From the NCBI GenBank assembly GCA_021785375.1, contig JAJYFQ010000001.1, forward strand, positions 1-24,135: a DNA stretch of 24,135 nt, in the 5' to 3' direction. Position 1 is the first letter of the stretch. Each line of letters begins with the position of its first letter. The position numbers were made by a program, and so were the translations under genes. Shown in pieces: positions 6,532-13,511 of this stretch. The stretch is from Microcaldota archaeon (GTDB lineage: Archaea > Micrarchaeota > Micrarchaeia > Micrarchaeales > CABMGC01). Under the pieces are notes generated by a model. The model ran no database searches, was not told the origin of the DNA, and saw only the letters and a list, made by a program, of their open reading frames with translations.

Positions 6532-7847
6532 GACGAAACCTCGGATTTCAGGATGTTTGACAGGTTTTCCACATAATTCTGGCCCTGCAATCTGGATGTC
6601 ATGTACAACGACATCTGCATTGCGTAACTATCCATATTGTCCGCCCCTCTGCTCTGCTGACTTATCCTTCTCTTTATGACCAACGGCCTCAATGCACGTT
6701 CCGCCCTGTTGCTGGTGGGGTCAACATCCGTGTATTGGAGGAACGTGAACCACTCCCCATCGAACTTCATGATATAGTTCACTACACGTGCAATGTTCAT
6801 TCCCTCTCTGGGCGCCGACTTCAACAATGCCCATAATCTGTCGTCAAATCTCTTCCTCAGTCTCTCCGAGGCGCCGTGCATCTTCTTTGCCTCCTTTGCA
6901 CTATGGAATAGTCTCGCGAGGCGTTTTACCCATCTCTGATAGGCAGAATAATTCTCGACATCCCCGAAGTCGTATATGGGCTTCTTTGCCCTTCTCAGCA
7001 TGTGAGACCAATCTCTCTGCCTCTCGCACTGGAGTTTGTTGTATCCTGCGTATCCATCCATAATGTCTACTCCTTCTTGGCTTCCCAACTCAACTGCAAC
7101 TTTATGGCTGCGCCTTTCAGTTATCCTGTAATAGACCCAGTCCGTCGTCGCAATTACCCATGCCCAGAAGTTTTTGCCGCAATGTCTGTGTGAGGTCTCG
7201 TCCTTGTATCTTGCAGATGCGGACTTTGCCTTCGCAAGAAGTTCGCCGTAATATGGGCCGAGATACTCTTTCAGTCGTTTCATCGCGTTGGCTATACTCC
7301 CTTCTGAGGCGTTTACCCCGAATAGATGCAGAAGTGATCGTATGTCATCGATAGACATCTTTGAGGCATTGAATAAATATGAAATCAGGACTGTTGTCAT
7401 TATGTCGAACTTTGCCTTCGGGAGGGCGTTCGGAACTGGAGGAGAAAAGACTTTCCCACATCCTTCGCACTGATAGATGTCGCATACATGTTCCACAGTC
7501 TCTGCCTTAGGCAGTTGCACTTCTATCACAATGCGCTTTCTTGTAGAAGTGCCCCTCCTTCTTGCACGCCCTCCGCAATCAGGACAAACGGGCTTCTCCA
7601 ATGAATGGTGTTCGGTCCTGTCAACGTGGTCTGGCCTGGAGTTCCTCTCATTTTCCTTCGGCGGATCCTTCTCCTTGTCGTCATTTCCAGAATATCTATC
7701 GACTGTTTTCTCCAGCTTCTTCAGGTATGGAGGAATGGAGCCGGATGGTGTATTCTCGTTGACGTATTTGCGCAGTTCGTTGGTAAGTCTCCTGACCTCT
7801 TTCTCTAATGCGTCGATTCTCTTCTGTTGCGCTTCAATGATCTCCAA
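6513..7847 (-). CDS. IS66 family transposase (TnpC)
   Basis: DDE-type transposase that cuts and joins the element's ends. In 444 residues: an N-terminal coiled-coil-like segment (IDALEKEVRRLTNEL); a low-complexity linker; zinc-binding cysteines CPDC at 88-91 and CDIYQCEGC at 122-130; a catalytic core with DETSH (Asp216), MDGYAGY (Asp264) and SNRAERALRP (Glu383); and the usual C-terminal RRISQQSRGA region. The three catalytic residues appear present, so it may be active. The start is doubtful. TTG at 7847 is the only standard start codon in this frame; the frame stays open upstream to a TGA at 7959-7961 with coding-like sequence (TKKTYEELLE). A run of nine G at 7950-7958 sits just there: one base fewer would bring a TTG inside the right terminal repeat into frame. 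Confidence 0.9.
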   Translation of the reverse strand: MEIIEAQQKRIDALEKEVRRLTNELRKYVNENTPSGSIPPYLKKLEKTVDRYSGNDDKEKDPPKENERNSRPDHVDRTEHHSLEKPVCPDCGGRARRRGTSTRKRIVIEVQLPKAETVEHVCDIYQCEGCGKVFSPPVPNALPKAKFDIMTTVLISYLFNASKMSIDDIRSLLHLFGVNASEGSIANAMKRLKEYLGPYYGELLAKAKSASARYKDETSHRHCGKNFWAWVIATTDWVYYRITERRSHKVAVELGSQEGVDIMDGYAGYNKLQCERQRDWSHMLRRAKKPIYDFGDVENYSAYQRWVKRLARLFHSAKEAKKMHGASERLRKRFDDRLWALLKSAPREGMNIARVVNYIMKFDGEWFTFLQYTDVDPTSNRAERALRPLVIKRRISQQSRGADNMDSYAMQMSLYMTSRLQGQNYVENLSNILKSEVSSLPYKS

Positions 7848-7957
7848 TAGTTCCTCATATGTCTTCTTCGTCTGATCGCCAGACTCTATTCGACTATTGG
7901 TATTGAATATTCTGCTGAAAAACTGGTGTAGTGGACGTTTTACCTGTTTGGGGGGGG

Positions 7958-7984
7958 GTCAACGTAAGATTATTAAACTGTTAC
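7958..7984. repeat. IS66 terminal inverted repeat, right
   Basis: The reverse complement begins GTAACAGTTTAATAAT, matching the left end over the first nine bases and 20 of 27 overall. It contains a TTATTAAA sequence that could act as a TATA box for the gene outside the element. Confidence 0.7.
7970..7977 (+). promoter_or_regulatory. TATA-like box inside IS end, for DUF929 gene
   Basis: TTATTAAA lies within the right terminal repeat, centred about 35 bp upstream of the ATG at 8009, which predicts a transcript with a leader of about 9 bases. No other convincing TATA-like element lies between the IS end and the ATG. Confidence 0.4.
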
Positions 7985-8008
7985 GCAAAATCTATTCTGG
8001 TTATTTGC

Positions 8009-9127
8009 ATGGCAGTCAGAAGAAGAAACGCTAGAATTAATACAAAGAATGGGGGATACGGCCCTGCGGTAGAGGCTGGAGCGCTTGTGCTGGCAGCGAT
8101 GGTGCTCGCCATAATCGCGCTCGCGATCGCATCATTTGCGGTCTACGCGACGCTGACAAGCCCGGCGCAGCAGCTCGGCACCCTGACATCGAACCAGATA
8201 AGGACCTTGGTCAATATATCCAAGGGCTACACCCCGGCAACGCTCACTACTAACACCTCTACCGGAAGCAGCAGCGGGTTCGGGCACACGACAAACGGGA
8301 TAAACGAGCCGCTCAACTCGAGTGAGCTCGCCGTGATAAACAACGCCCCCGACTCATACTTCCAGACGGCGGGGCTGATGTATCTAAACGGATCTATAAA
8401 GAACGAGGTCCTTCCGAACCACCAGGCGGTCAACGCGTTTGTTGTGAACAACAAGACATCCGTAGTGTACCTGGGCTCGATAACATGCATCTTCTGCGGA
8501 GAGAACAGGTGGGCAATGGCCCTCGCGCTCTCAAGGTTCGGCAGCTTCTCGCAACTCTATCAGGGATACAGTGCGTTCAGCGACTACGACGTGCCTACGC
8601 TCTACTGGAGCACTGCCAACTACACGCAGCCGGACGTGCTTGCCGTCGCACAACACGCAATCTCGATAGGATCGGATTACTCCAGCAGGTACATAAACTT
8701 CCTGCCCATCGAAGGCCAGGGCAACATAACCGGAGGCTTCTTCCTTCAGTCGCTTCCTGTCATAGGGGCGGAGGTCAACAGCACAGGCAATGCAACATAC
8801 AAGAGCGCCTTCAGTTACCTGTTGAGCCTGCAGGGAAGCAACAACACGGCCTTCAAGGGGACCCCTTATACAATCTGGGGCACGAGCCTCTTCGGAGGAG
8901 CCGATGCGGTCGACTTTGGAAACACCACCCCGCAGACGCAGAGCCTGCCTCTCACTTACATGACGCACGGGCAGGTCCTCTCGCAGTTCGCGAACCCGCA
9001 GGACCAGTTCGCATGGACCGAGTACGCGGCCGCGGACATATACGTTGCCGGGGTCTGCAGGTCCATCAACAACACGGCGCCTGTCTGCTCGCTCAGCGCG
9101 ATACAGAGGATAGAGGCCCTTAAGTAA
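8009..9127 (+). CDS. DUF929 family membrane-anchored thioredoxin-like protein
   Basis: A 372-residue protein with a basic N-terminus (AVRRRNARINTK), one membrane segment at about 22-48, then a long extracytoplasmic domain. The signature VVYLGSITCIFCGENRWAMA (about 152-171) gives a C160-x-x-C163 pair in a thioredoxin-like setting typical of DUF929 proteins of acidophilic archaea; two further cysteines lie near the C-terminus. No substrate is known. The outer domain carries about twelve N-x-S/T sequons, so heavy N-glycosylation is expected. ATG 8009 is chosen because upstream in-frame sequence lies in the insertion sequence and because the basic-then-hydrophobic N-terminus starts here. A four-helix membrane protein follows 16 bp downstream, probably in the same operon. 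By family and location it may act in disulfide exchange outside the membrane; that is inference. Confidence 0.82.
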   Translation: MAVRRRNARINTKNGGYGPAVEAGALVLAAMVLAIIALAIASFAVYATLTSPAQQLGTLTSNQIRTLVNISKGYTPATLTTNTSTGSSSGFGHTTNGINEPLNSSELAVINNAPDSYFQTAGLMYLNGSIKNEVLPNHQAVNAFVVNNKTSVVYLGSITCIFCGENRWAMALALSRFGSFSQLYQGYSAFSDYDVPTLYWSTANYTQPDVLAVAQHAISIGSDYSSRYINFLPIEGQGNITGGFFLQSLPVIGAEVNSTGNATYKSAFSYLLSLQGSNNTAFKGTPYTIWGTSLFGGADAVDFGNTTPQTQSLPLTYMTHGQVLSQFANPQDQFAWTEYAAADIYVAGVCRSINNTAPVCSLSAIQRIEALK

Positions 9128-9143
9128 AGAAAGCTGATGTGGC

Positions 9144-9638
9144 ATGGCTTCGGCATCGGGGCCCGGAAGGGCGCGCATCCTGTTCCGCCTGCTTACGTCG
9201 GAGGTGTACGTCGGCATAGCGCTCGCCGGGGCGCTTGCCTACTTCGCTGTCATAAGCTACCTGGTCTCGTCCTCCAACTACGGCATATTTCTCATCACCG
9301 TGCCCATATACATGGTCTACGCGATGGTCTCCACCGCCGGGATACTGCTCGCCATGGGAGTATACTCGATAAGGAGTGCACTGCTCAGCGCCAGGGCAGC
9401 CGCGGGAGAGGGAGCCCTCAGCGCCGTGCTCCCTGCCGTGGGCAGCATGGCGGTGACGTGCTCGTGCACGTACCCGTTCCTCGGATCCATCCTCATCTTC
9501 TTCGGCGCGAGCTCGCTCACGGTATCTGCTGTGATATCATACGTTGCGTCGTACCAGCTGTGGATACTTGCTGCGGTGATAGCCGTGAACCTCGCCCTGA
9601 TCTACTACTATCTCGGGAAGCTGGCGCGGGCCGAGTGA
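9144..9638 (+). CDS. Small four-helix membrane protein with Cys-Ser-Cys motif
   Basis: A 164-residue integral membrane protein of unrecognised family. Predicted helices by eye: about 20-42, 47-74, 93-124 and 126-157. The notable feature is VTCSCTYPFLGS at 104-115, placing Cys106 and Cys108 at the start of, or in, the third helix; they are its only cysteines. It follows the DUF929 thiol protein by 16 bp with the same codon style, which suggests joint expression and perhaps a thiol-disulfide relay across the membrane. That is speculation from the cysteine motif and neighbour. A metal-binding or transport role for CSC is an alternative. ATG 9144 is preferred; ATG 9137 is in another frame. Confidence 0.7.
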   Translation: MASASGPGRARILFRLLTSEVYVGIALAGALAYFAVISYLVSSSNYGIFLITVPIYMVYAMVSTAGILLAMGVYSIRSALLSARAAAGEGALSAVLPAVGSMAVTCSCTYPFLGSILIFFGASSLTVSAVISYVASYQLWILAAVIAVNLALIYYYLGKLARAE

Positions 9639-9707
9639 AGGATATAGGAGGGAGAAGGAGACAATGTTAGTGGAATGAGCTCGAGGTTGCAGCGCTGACG
9701 ATGCAGC

Positions 9708-10454
9708 CTATAAGCTCTTGAATTTCTCTAGGATCTCTCTGGATACCTCAATAAAGGGATAGTCTTCCGGATTCTGAAGAAGGGGGTCGAGTTCCTTCCA
9801 CCTTCCACCGAGTCTCTTCACGGACTTCTCAAAGAGGCTGAATGAGTACTTCTTCGGGTTTTTGGATGAGAAACCCTTTGCACACTTCTCGTATACGTCC
9901 TTCAGGCTTATCGGGACACGCCGCACTATGGCAAGATGATAGAGATCGTAAAGGTCCCTGGCCTTTTCCCGTGTGATCACCGCCGATACTTTCTCCGCAA
10001 GGATCTCCTCAGCTCTCATCACCTTGACACCGATGATCGAGTCGTTATAGTTCAGCGCAAAACTCTCTGGCTGGTACTTTGGCATATCCATAATGCAATC
10101 TATCGTGAGGTTCACAATGGCATTGGTATCTGTAGAAGATACCTTCAGCACGTACCTCACGAAACCGCTGTGGAGTTGCCTCTCAGCATGCCAGTCGTTG
10201 AAGATCGCATACACTTTTTCCTCCTTAAGGCTTCCGATCGCAGCATTTATCTCGCCGAGCACATCCATGTTCATGCAATCAAAGTCAAGATCCTCAGAGA
10301 ACCTGCCCGAATTGTAAAATAGGTCAAGAGCGGTTCCCCCTTTGAATACAAACCCGTCTCCCCTCCTGAAGATGCGGCTAAGAAAGAGGAGCTGGAGCCT
10401 CCTCTGCAACTTCTGTTCCTCGGAAAACCACCTCTCCACATATGTGTTTCTCAT
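9708..10454 (-). CDS. abiEii: AbiEii-type nucleotidyltransferase toxin
   Basis: A 248-residue protein of the AbiEii/AbiGii (PF08843) family, the toxin half of the type IV AbiE system. The family has a DNA polymerase beta-like nucleotidyltransferase fold, and AbiE toxins bind GTP. Motifs seen: FKGGTALDL at 37-45 and SEDLDFD at 53-59, the GG(T) and DxD metal site; EEILAEKVSAV at 149-159 and ARDLYDLYHL at 165-174, the conserved C-terminal motifs. All are intact. It starts 9 bp after the stop of the upstream antitoxin-type gene, the usual AbiE order. The Lactococcus AbiE system aborts phage infection; in an archaeon the target is unknown. A frame on the opposite strand across this gene is a shadow. 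Confidence 0.88.
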   Translation of the reverse strand: MRNTYVERWFSEEQKLQRRLQLLFLSRIFRRGDGFVFKGGTALDLFYNSGRFSEDLDFDCMNMDVLGEINAAIGSLKEEKVYAIFNDWHAERQLHSGFVRYVLKVSSTDTNAIVNLTIDCIMDMPKYQPESFALNYNDSIIGVKVMRAEEILAEKVSAVITREKARDLYDLYHLAIVRRVPISLKDVYEKCAKGFSSKNPKKYSFSLFEKSVKRLGGRWKELDPLLQNPEDYPFIEVSREILEKFKSL

Positions 10455-10463
10455 GCATACACC

Positions 10464-11060
10464 TCATACATGAATGTTTACCTCTCTCAGTTTCCTACGC
10501 AGGATCCTCTCTGCCTCGGGCCTGGACAGCATCTTTATGTACGACTTCAACTTGGCCTTGTCTATCTTATGTCGCATGGCGGCCTCCTCCAGCTCCTCCG
10601 TATACCACAGGTCCTTGTGATAGTATACATCGTCTATGAATATCTTCTCCACATCCGAAACGTATGCACCGTTGTACTCGCCGTACCCATAGAGTATCCT
10701 CTTGTTCACTTTTATGAAGACTACTTTATATCCGCCTTTTATTGGCAAGGGCCGGTGGTAGGTAGGCGAGAATACAAGAATCGTGATCGGCAGCTGCGTT
10801 GTCAATCGATGGAACCTTGCCGCGCTGATCAGTGCGACGTAGGATCCCTTGGTTATCCTGGACGCGACTACGTACTCTGATGTCCCCACTAGGCAGTACT
10901 TCCCCCTCTCGACCTTCTCTATGGCCTTCCTTTTGACAAGCTTAGCAAGAAAGATCTTTGCATACTCCGGGCTCTTCCCCGTAAGGTTCGCCACATCCCC
11001 TGTGGTAAAGACGGGCATGTCAAGCTCCTTCAGCCTTCTTATCATCTCAGATGCCTGCAT
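10464..11060 (-). CDS. abiEi: AbiEi-type antitoxin/transcriptional regulator
   Basis: A 198-residue protein with an N-terminal winged helix-turn-helix (VFTTGDVANLTGKSPEYAKI, then the wing GKYCLVG), followed by the antitoxin-type region with ASRITKGSYVALISAARFH, which matches the (S)YVS..SAL..H pattern of AbiEi proteins, and IFIDDVYYHKDL. In characterised AbiE pairs the antitoxin represses its own promoter and neutralises the toxin without a stable toxin-antitoxin complex. The toxin-type gene follows after 9 bp. The start is supported by GGTGAG ending 3 bp before the ATG and by a TATA-like box farther up, giving a short leader of about 16 bases, unlike the leaderless genes nearby. Confidence 0.82.
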   Translation of the reverse strand: MQASEMIRRLKELDMPVFTTGDVANLTGKSPEYAKIFLAKLVKRKAIEKVERGKYCLVGTSEYVVASRITKGSYVALISAARFHRLTTQLPITILVFSPTYHRPLPIKGGYKVVFIKVNKRILYGYGEYNGAYVSDVEKIFIDDVYYHKDLWYTEELEEAAMRHKIDKAKLKSYIKMLSRPEAERILRRKLREVNIHV

Positions 11061-11063
11061 CTT

Positions 11064-11069
11064 CTCACC
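11064..11069 (-). promoter_or_regulatory. Shine-Dalgarno site of antitoxin gene
   Basis: GGTGAG on the minus strand, three bases before the ATG at 11060. It matches the archaeal anti-Shine-Dalgarno complement and decides this start. Confidence 0.5.
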
Positions 11070-11097
11070 ACATATACACTATTTACATAGGTAATAC

Positions 11098-11105
11098 ATT
11101 TATAA
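11098..11105 (-). promoter_or_regulatory. TATA-like box for the AbiE operon
   Basis: TTATAAAT on the minus strand, centred about 42 bp from the ATG at 11060, predicting a transcript start near 11076 and a leader of about 16 bases that contains the GGTGAG site. Confidence 0.5.
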
Positions 11106-11343
11106 CCTTTGTTAATAGGCATGACCAACAGCATTCGGGCATGAATTCATATGTGCATCGACAGGGCCTTTGATGTATAGTGTCAGCTATTAACTTTCGA
11201 CATACCATTATACCATAACAGGTACAACCGTATAACGAATTTACATGAACCGGCATTGCGCGCGTTGTTTATAATATGCAGCCATAATTGACAGACTGTA
11301 CATTATGATGCACAAAAATAAAGGTGTGCTCTAGCAAGCCTGA
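11106..11343. other. AT-rich intergenic stretch with no recognised gene
   Basis: Between the AbiE promoter and the exonuclease remnant I see no open frame, RNA gene or clear repeat. Only a 10-bp palindrome (ATGAATTCAT) and scattered TATA-like words (TTTATAATA) are present. Confidence 0.5.
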
Positions 11344-11777
11344 TCGGCTATTGGGCGGACTGTCTGGGGAAGGGACCCCTACGGCAGGGGCTCCATCGTC
11401 TCGCTCGGAGCCGTGGACTTCAACACGAGGGACGAGTTCTATGAGGAGTGCAGGGTCAGGAGGGCAGGGGCCACATCGACGAGGCGCTGAAGGTCAACGG
11501 CTTCACGAAGGAGTCAATATACGACAGGGGGAAGCAGAGCGCGTTTGACCTCATTCTCAAGTTCGAGGGCTTCTGCACCACCCACAGCTCCGGCATCTCG
11601 AAGGCGGCGCTCGGGCAGAAGAGGTCGGGGCTGAGCAACACCGCGGAGAAGCTCGGCATGCCGCCGGAGCAGCACCCGCACATCGGGATAAACGGAGCAG
11701 GGCTTGCAGTGGAGAACACGTCAGTAATGCTCTTCGGGAGGCACTACTATCCCGAGTATGAAAGGTTCAGTCTGCCG
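11344..11777 (+). pseudogene. Decayed DEDDh-type 3'-5' exonuclease remnant
   Basis: Two frames together recall a DnaQ/RNase T-like exonuclease. The first (from 11344) reads GRGSIVSLGAVDF...DEFYEECRV and then ends at a TGA near 11489. The second (visible from about 11460) continues with EALKVNGFTKESIYD, DLILKFEGF, then KRSGLS..TAEKLGM and HPHIGINGAGLAVE...LFGRHYYPEYERFSLP. The junction implies a frameshift at about 11445-11465. About 50 residues that should hold the middle catalytic motif are missing after FEGF. The N-terminal DxE motif is absent, and the C-terminal H-x4-D site reads HIGING, with Gly in the Asp place. No start codon or promoter is seen. Family recognition is from memory of motif order, so moderately sure; its broken state is clearer. 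Confidence 0.55.
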
Positions 11778-11984
11778 GCACCTGGTTCCGGTGCGTCCCT
11801 CCGAATGCAGATAGTGGATGCGAGAGGCGCAGGCCTCTGGCATGGTGATGCACATGGCGCTGCACACTGATGTCGGAGCGGAAGGATCACTTGGGGAATG
11901 CACCTGACGCCATCTTCTTTTCAATGGCGGCGCTTTTGTGGCTTCATCGGTCCCTCCTACCGCCTCATGGAAGGGGCGGATGCC
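11778..11984. other. Intergenic stretch with no recognised gene
   Basis: This stretch follows the exonuclease remnant, whose shifted frame stays open to 11870 without family-like sequence. Nothing else is recognisable before the dephospho-CoA kinase promoter. Confidence 0.4.
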
Positions 11985-11992
11985 TTATTAAT
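11985..11992 (+). promoter_or_regulatory. TATA-like box for dephospho-CoA kinase gene
   Basis: TTATTAAT centred about 25 bp upstream of the ATG at 12013. This favours that ATG over the GTG at 11998 as the start and predicts a leaderless mRNA. Confidence 0.55.
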
Positions 11993-12012
11993 CCATCGTG
12001 CGCGTTTATACT

Positions 12013-12540
12013 ATGCCCTTCACTTTTGAGAGAGACCTGATTCTCCCAAAGAGGCTCAGGAGGAGCCTGGGGAAGGTCTTCGGAAAGCTGATACAGACAA
12101 GGAACCTCGAGGAGAACATAGACGATGAGGACAGAATCTTCGCAATAGGCGACGTTGTGGTGGGAACCCTGCTCAGGGAGGGCTATGTCCCTTCGGTTGC
12201 CATATTTGACAACAGGACGGCGAGAGGCAGGGTGGTTGTGCCTGAGATCAGGAAGAGGTTCAGGAGGCCTCTCACGGCGAGGAATGAACCTGGGGAGATA
12301 CGCAGGGAGCTGTGGAGCGCTGTCAGTAAGGCGAGCAGATCGAGGAGGCCGGTAGGAATACGTGTCTATGGGGAGGAGGATCTTGCCTCTCTGGTCTGCA
12401 TACACTTCGCTCCGGTTGGAGCGGTAGTGATGTATGGCATCCGCGGGAAGGGGGTCGACATAATAAGGGTCGACCGGAACATAAAGAGGTTTGTGGATCG
12501 GGTTCTTGTGGAGATGAATAAGGAGGCCCTGAAGGCTTAG
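12013..12540 (+). CDS. GTP-dependent dephospho-CoA kinase (DUF359 family)
   Basis: A 175-residue cytoplasmic enzyme of PF04019, shown in Thermococcus to phosphorylate dephospho-CoA with GTP, the last step of archaeal coenzyme A synthesis. It is unrelated to bacterial CoaE. Family segments in order: IFAIGDVVVGTLLREGYVPSVAIFDNRTARG (given here as the GDVV and IFDNRTARG blocks), NEPGEI, and GEEDLASLV followed by PVGAVVMYGIRGKGVDIIRVD. Length and motif order are normal. The start at 12013 rests on the TATA spacing; GTG 11998, five codons upstream, is the alternative. It is a single-gene unit whose stop overlaps by 3 bases the stop of the convergent glycosyltransferase gene. Confidence 0.88.
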   Translation: MPFTFERDLILPKRLRRSLGKVFGKLIQTRNLEENIDDEDRIFAIGDVVVGTLLREGYVPSVAIFDNRTARGRVVVPEIRKRFRRPLTARNEPGEIRRELWSAVSKASRSRRPVGIRVYGEEDLASLVCIHFAPVGAVVMYGIRGKGVDIIRVDRNIKRFVDRVLVEMNKEALKA

Positions 12541-13439
12541 CCCTTCCTATTCTTCAGCAGCTCCTTCTCAATGCGCAGAAGCAGGTCCAGGATGAGCCCC
12601 CCGAGTATTGAGAGGAATCCCAGGACGATGAGCATGAATGAGACAAGGGCCCTTCCGATCTCGATCAGAGATCCAGTATAAAAGTAGTTGGTCAGTACAA
12701 ATGCCCCTATGATAAGTCCTATAAGTATAAGTCCTACGCCTATGCTCCCAAACATGAGCAGCGGGTTGTAGTCTCTCGCAAATCTTATCGTATGTCGGGC
12801 GATGTTCATTCCGTATATGGGTTTTGCTTTGGATATCTTTGACACGGAATCTACCCTTGGGTGATAGTTTATTGGTATATCAACCATATTAAATCCGCGC
12901 CTAGCGAGCTCTATCTCGAAGAAGAGCGTCCCTGCGCGATATGTCTCCTCGTCCCTTATCGATTCGAATGCCTTCCTTGTCATGGCGAACGAGCCGCTGA
13001 GACCGTCATGAATATCCTTCTTGTACAGGAACCGGAAGAGCCCTGTCAAAAACTTGTTTCCGATCGCTATAGAAGTGGTCATCGCACCTTTGTGTAGTTT
13101 GCCGAAGCGGTTTCCGCTTACGAAATCTGCCTGACCAGACTTTACCGTGTTTACCACATGCTTGAAATCCTCTACCGAGTATGTTCCGTCCGGATCTATA
13201 GTTGATATTATATTTCCTTTTGCGGCACGGAACCCGTCCATCAGGGCATTCTCATACCCTGTAGATCTCTGTACGATAACTTTCGCCCCGATATTTAGCA
13301 ATTTCTTTCTGTTAGCCTCACTGCTCTTGTCTACCACGATTATCTCTGCGCTCTTGCCGAATGAACGCACCAGTTCCCTTATAGTTTTTGGAGCAGCATG
13401 CTCGTTCATGGTTGGGGTGATGATGCTAAGTTTAGGCAT
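12537..13439 (-). CDS. GT2 glycosyltransferase, dolichyl-phosphate sugar synthase-like, with two C-terminal helices
   Basis: A family 2 GT-A enzyme that probably transfers a sugar from an NDP- or GDP-donor to a lipid (dolichol-type) phosphate at the inner membrane face, feeding surface glycan assembly. The 300-residue product shows LSIITPTMNE at the start, IIVVDKSS, the metal-binding TIDPDGTY block (DxD type), a DGLSGSFAMTRKAF acceptor-region motif, and YHPRVDSVSKI. It ends with two membrane helices (GSIGVGLILIGLIIGAFVL; LVSFMLIVLGFLSILGGLIL) and a basic tail. This layout resembles membrane-anchored archaeal dolichol-phosphate mannose synthases. ATG 13439 is preferred to ATG 13448 because a TATA-like box at 13468-13477 predicts a start at about 13446. 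It marks the left edge of the glycan island. Confidence 0.87.
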   Translation of the reverse strand: MPKLSIITPTMNEHAAPKTIRELVRSFGKSAEIIVVDKSSEANRKKLLNIGAKVIVQRSTGYENALMDGFRAAKGNIISTIDPDGTYSVEDFKHVVNTVKSGQADFVSGNRFGKLHKGAMTTSIAIGNKFLTGLFRFLYKKDIHDGLSGSFAMTRKAFESIRDEETYRAGTLFFEIELARRGFNMVDIPINYHPRVDSVSKISKAKPIYGMNIARHTIRFARDYNPLLMFGSIGVGLILIGLIIGAFVLTNYFYTGSLIEIGRALVSFMLIVLGFLSILGGLILDLLLRIEKELLKNRKG

Positions 13440-13467
13440 GAAATACACGATATCAATAGTCAGAAAG

Positions 13468-13477
13468 ATATAAAAGT
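13468..13477 (-). promoter_or_regulatory. TATA-like box for GT2 (dolichyl-phosphate type) gene
   Basis: CTTTTATATC on the minus strand, centred about 33 bp upstream of the ATG at 13439. It shares a short intergenic region with the divergent epimerase promoter. Confidence 0.45.
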
Positions 13478-13487
13478 CCTTTAGGCG

Positions 13488-13495
13488 TATAAATA
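13488..13495 (+). promoter_or_regulatory. TATA-like box for epimerase gene
   Basis: TATAAATA about 21 bp (centre) upstream of the ATG at 13512. It is the only good candidate here and implies a leaderless or near-leaderless mRNA. Confidence 0.45.
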
Positions 13496-13511
13496 ATAGG
13501 GTAAATTTTTT

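Larger units (their letters stand above)
6505..7984 (-). mobile_element. IS66-family insertion sequence, single-ORF type
   Basis: A 1480-bp element delimited by imperfect terminal inverted repeats. The left end (6505-6531) begins GTAACAGTT. The reverse complement of the right end (7958-7984) begins with the same nine bases, and 20 of the first 27 positions match overall. The transposase stop codon lies inside the left repeat. The accessory tnpA and tnpB genes of classical IS66 elements are absent, as in the single-gene IS66 subgroup. The flanking octamers (GCGAAGTA left, GCAAAATC right) do not form the expected 8-bp target duplication, so the insertion may be old or rearranged, or the ends may be off by a few bases. 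Confidence 0.75.

Noticed and set aside
7931..8008. GTG-started upstream extension of the DUF929 reading frame
   Set aside because: It lies largely inside the insertion sequence end and would put 26 non-signal residues before the basic N-terminus; ATG 8009 gives a normal membrane-anchored protein.
8531..9217. Minus-strand open frame opposite the DUF929 gene
   Set aside because: Shadow frame with Arg-rich composition and no protein-like hydrophobic pattern; the plus-strand gene explains the region.
11141..11156. Palindrome ATGAATTCAT upstream of the AbiE operon as an antitoxin operator
   Set aside because: It lies more than 30 bp upstream of the TATA-like box, is short and contains a common hexamer; no second copy supports it.
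11998..12012. GTG start giving a five-residue longer dephospho-CoA kinase
   Set aside because: TATA-like box spacing fits the ATG at 12013, and the conserved family region starts there.
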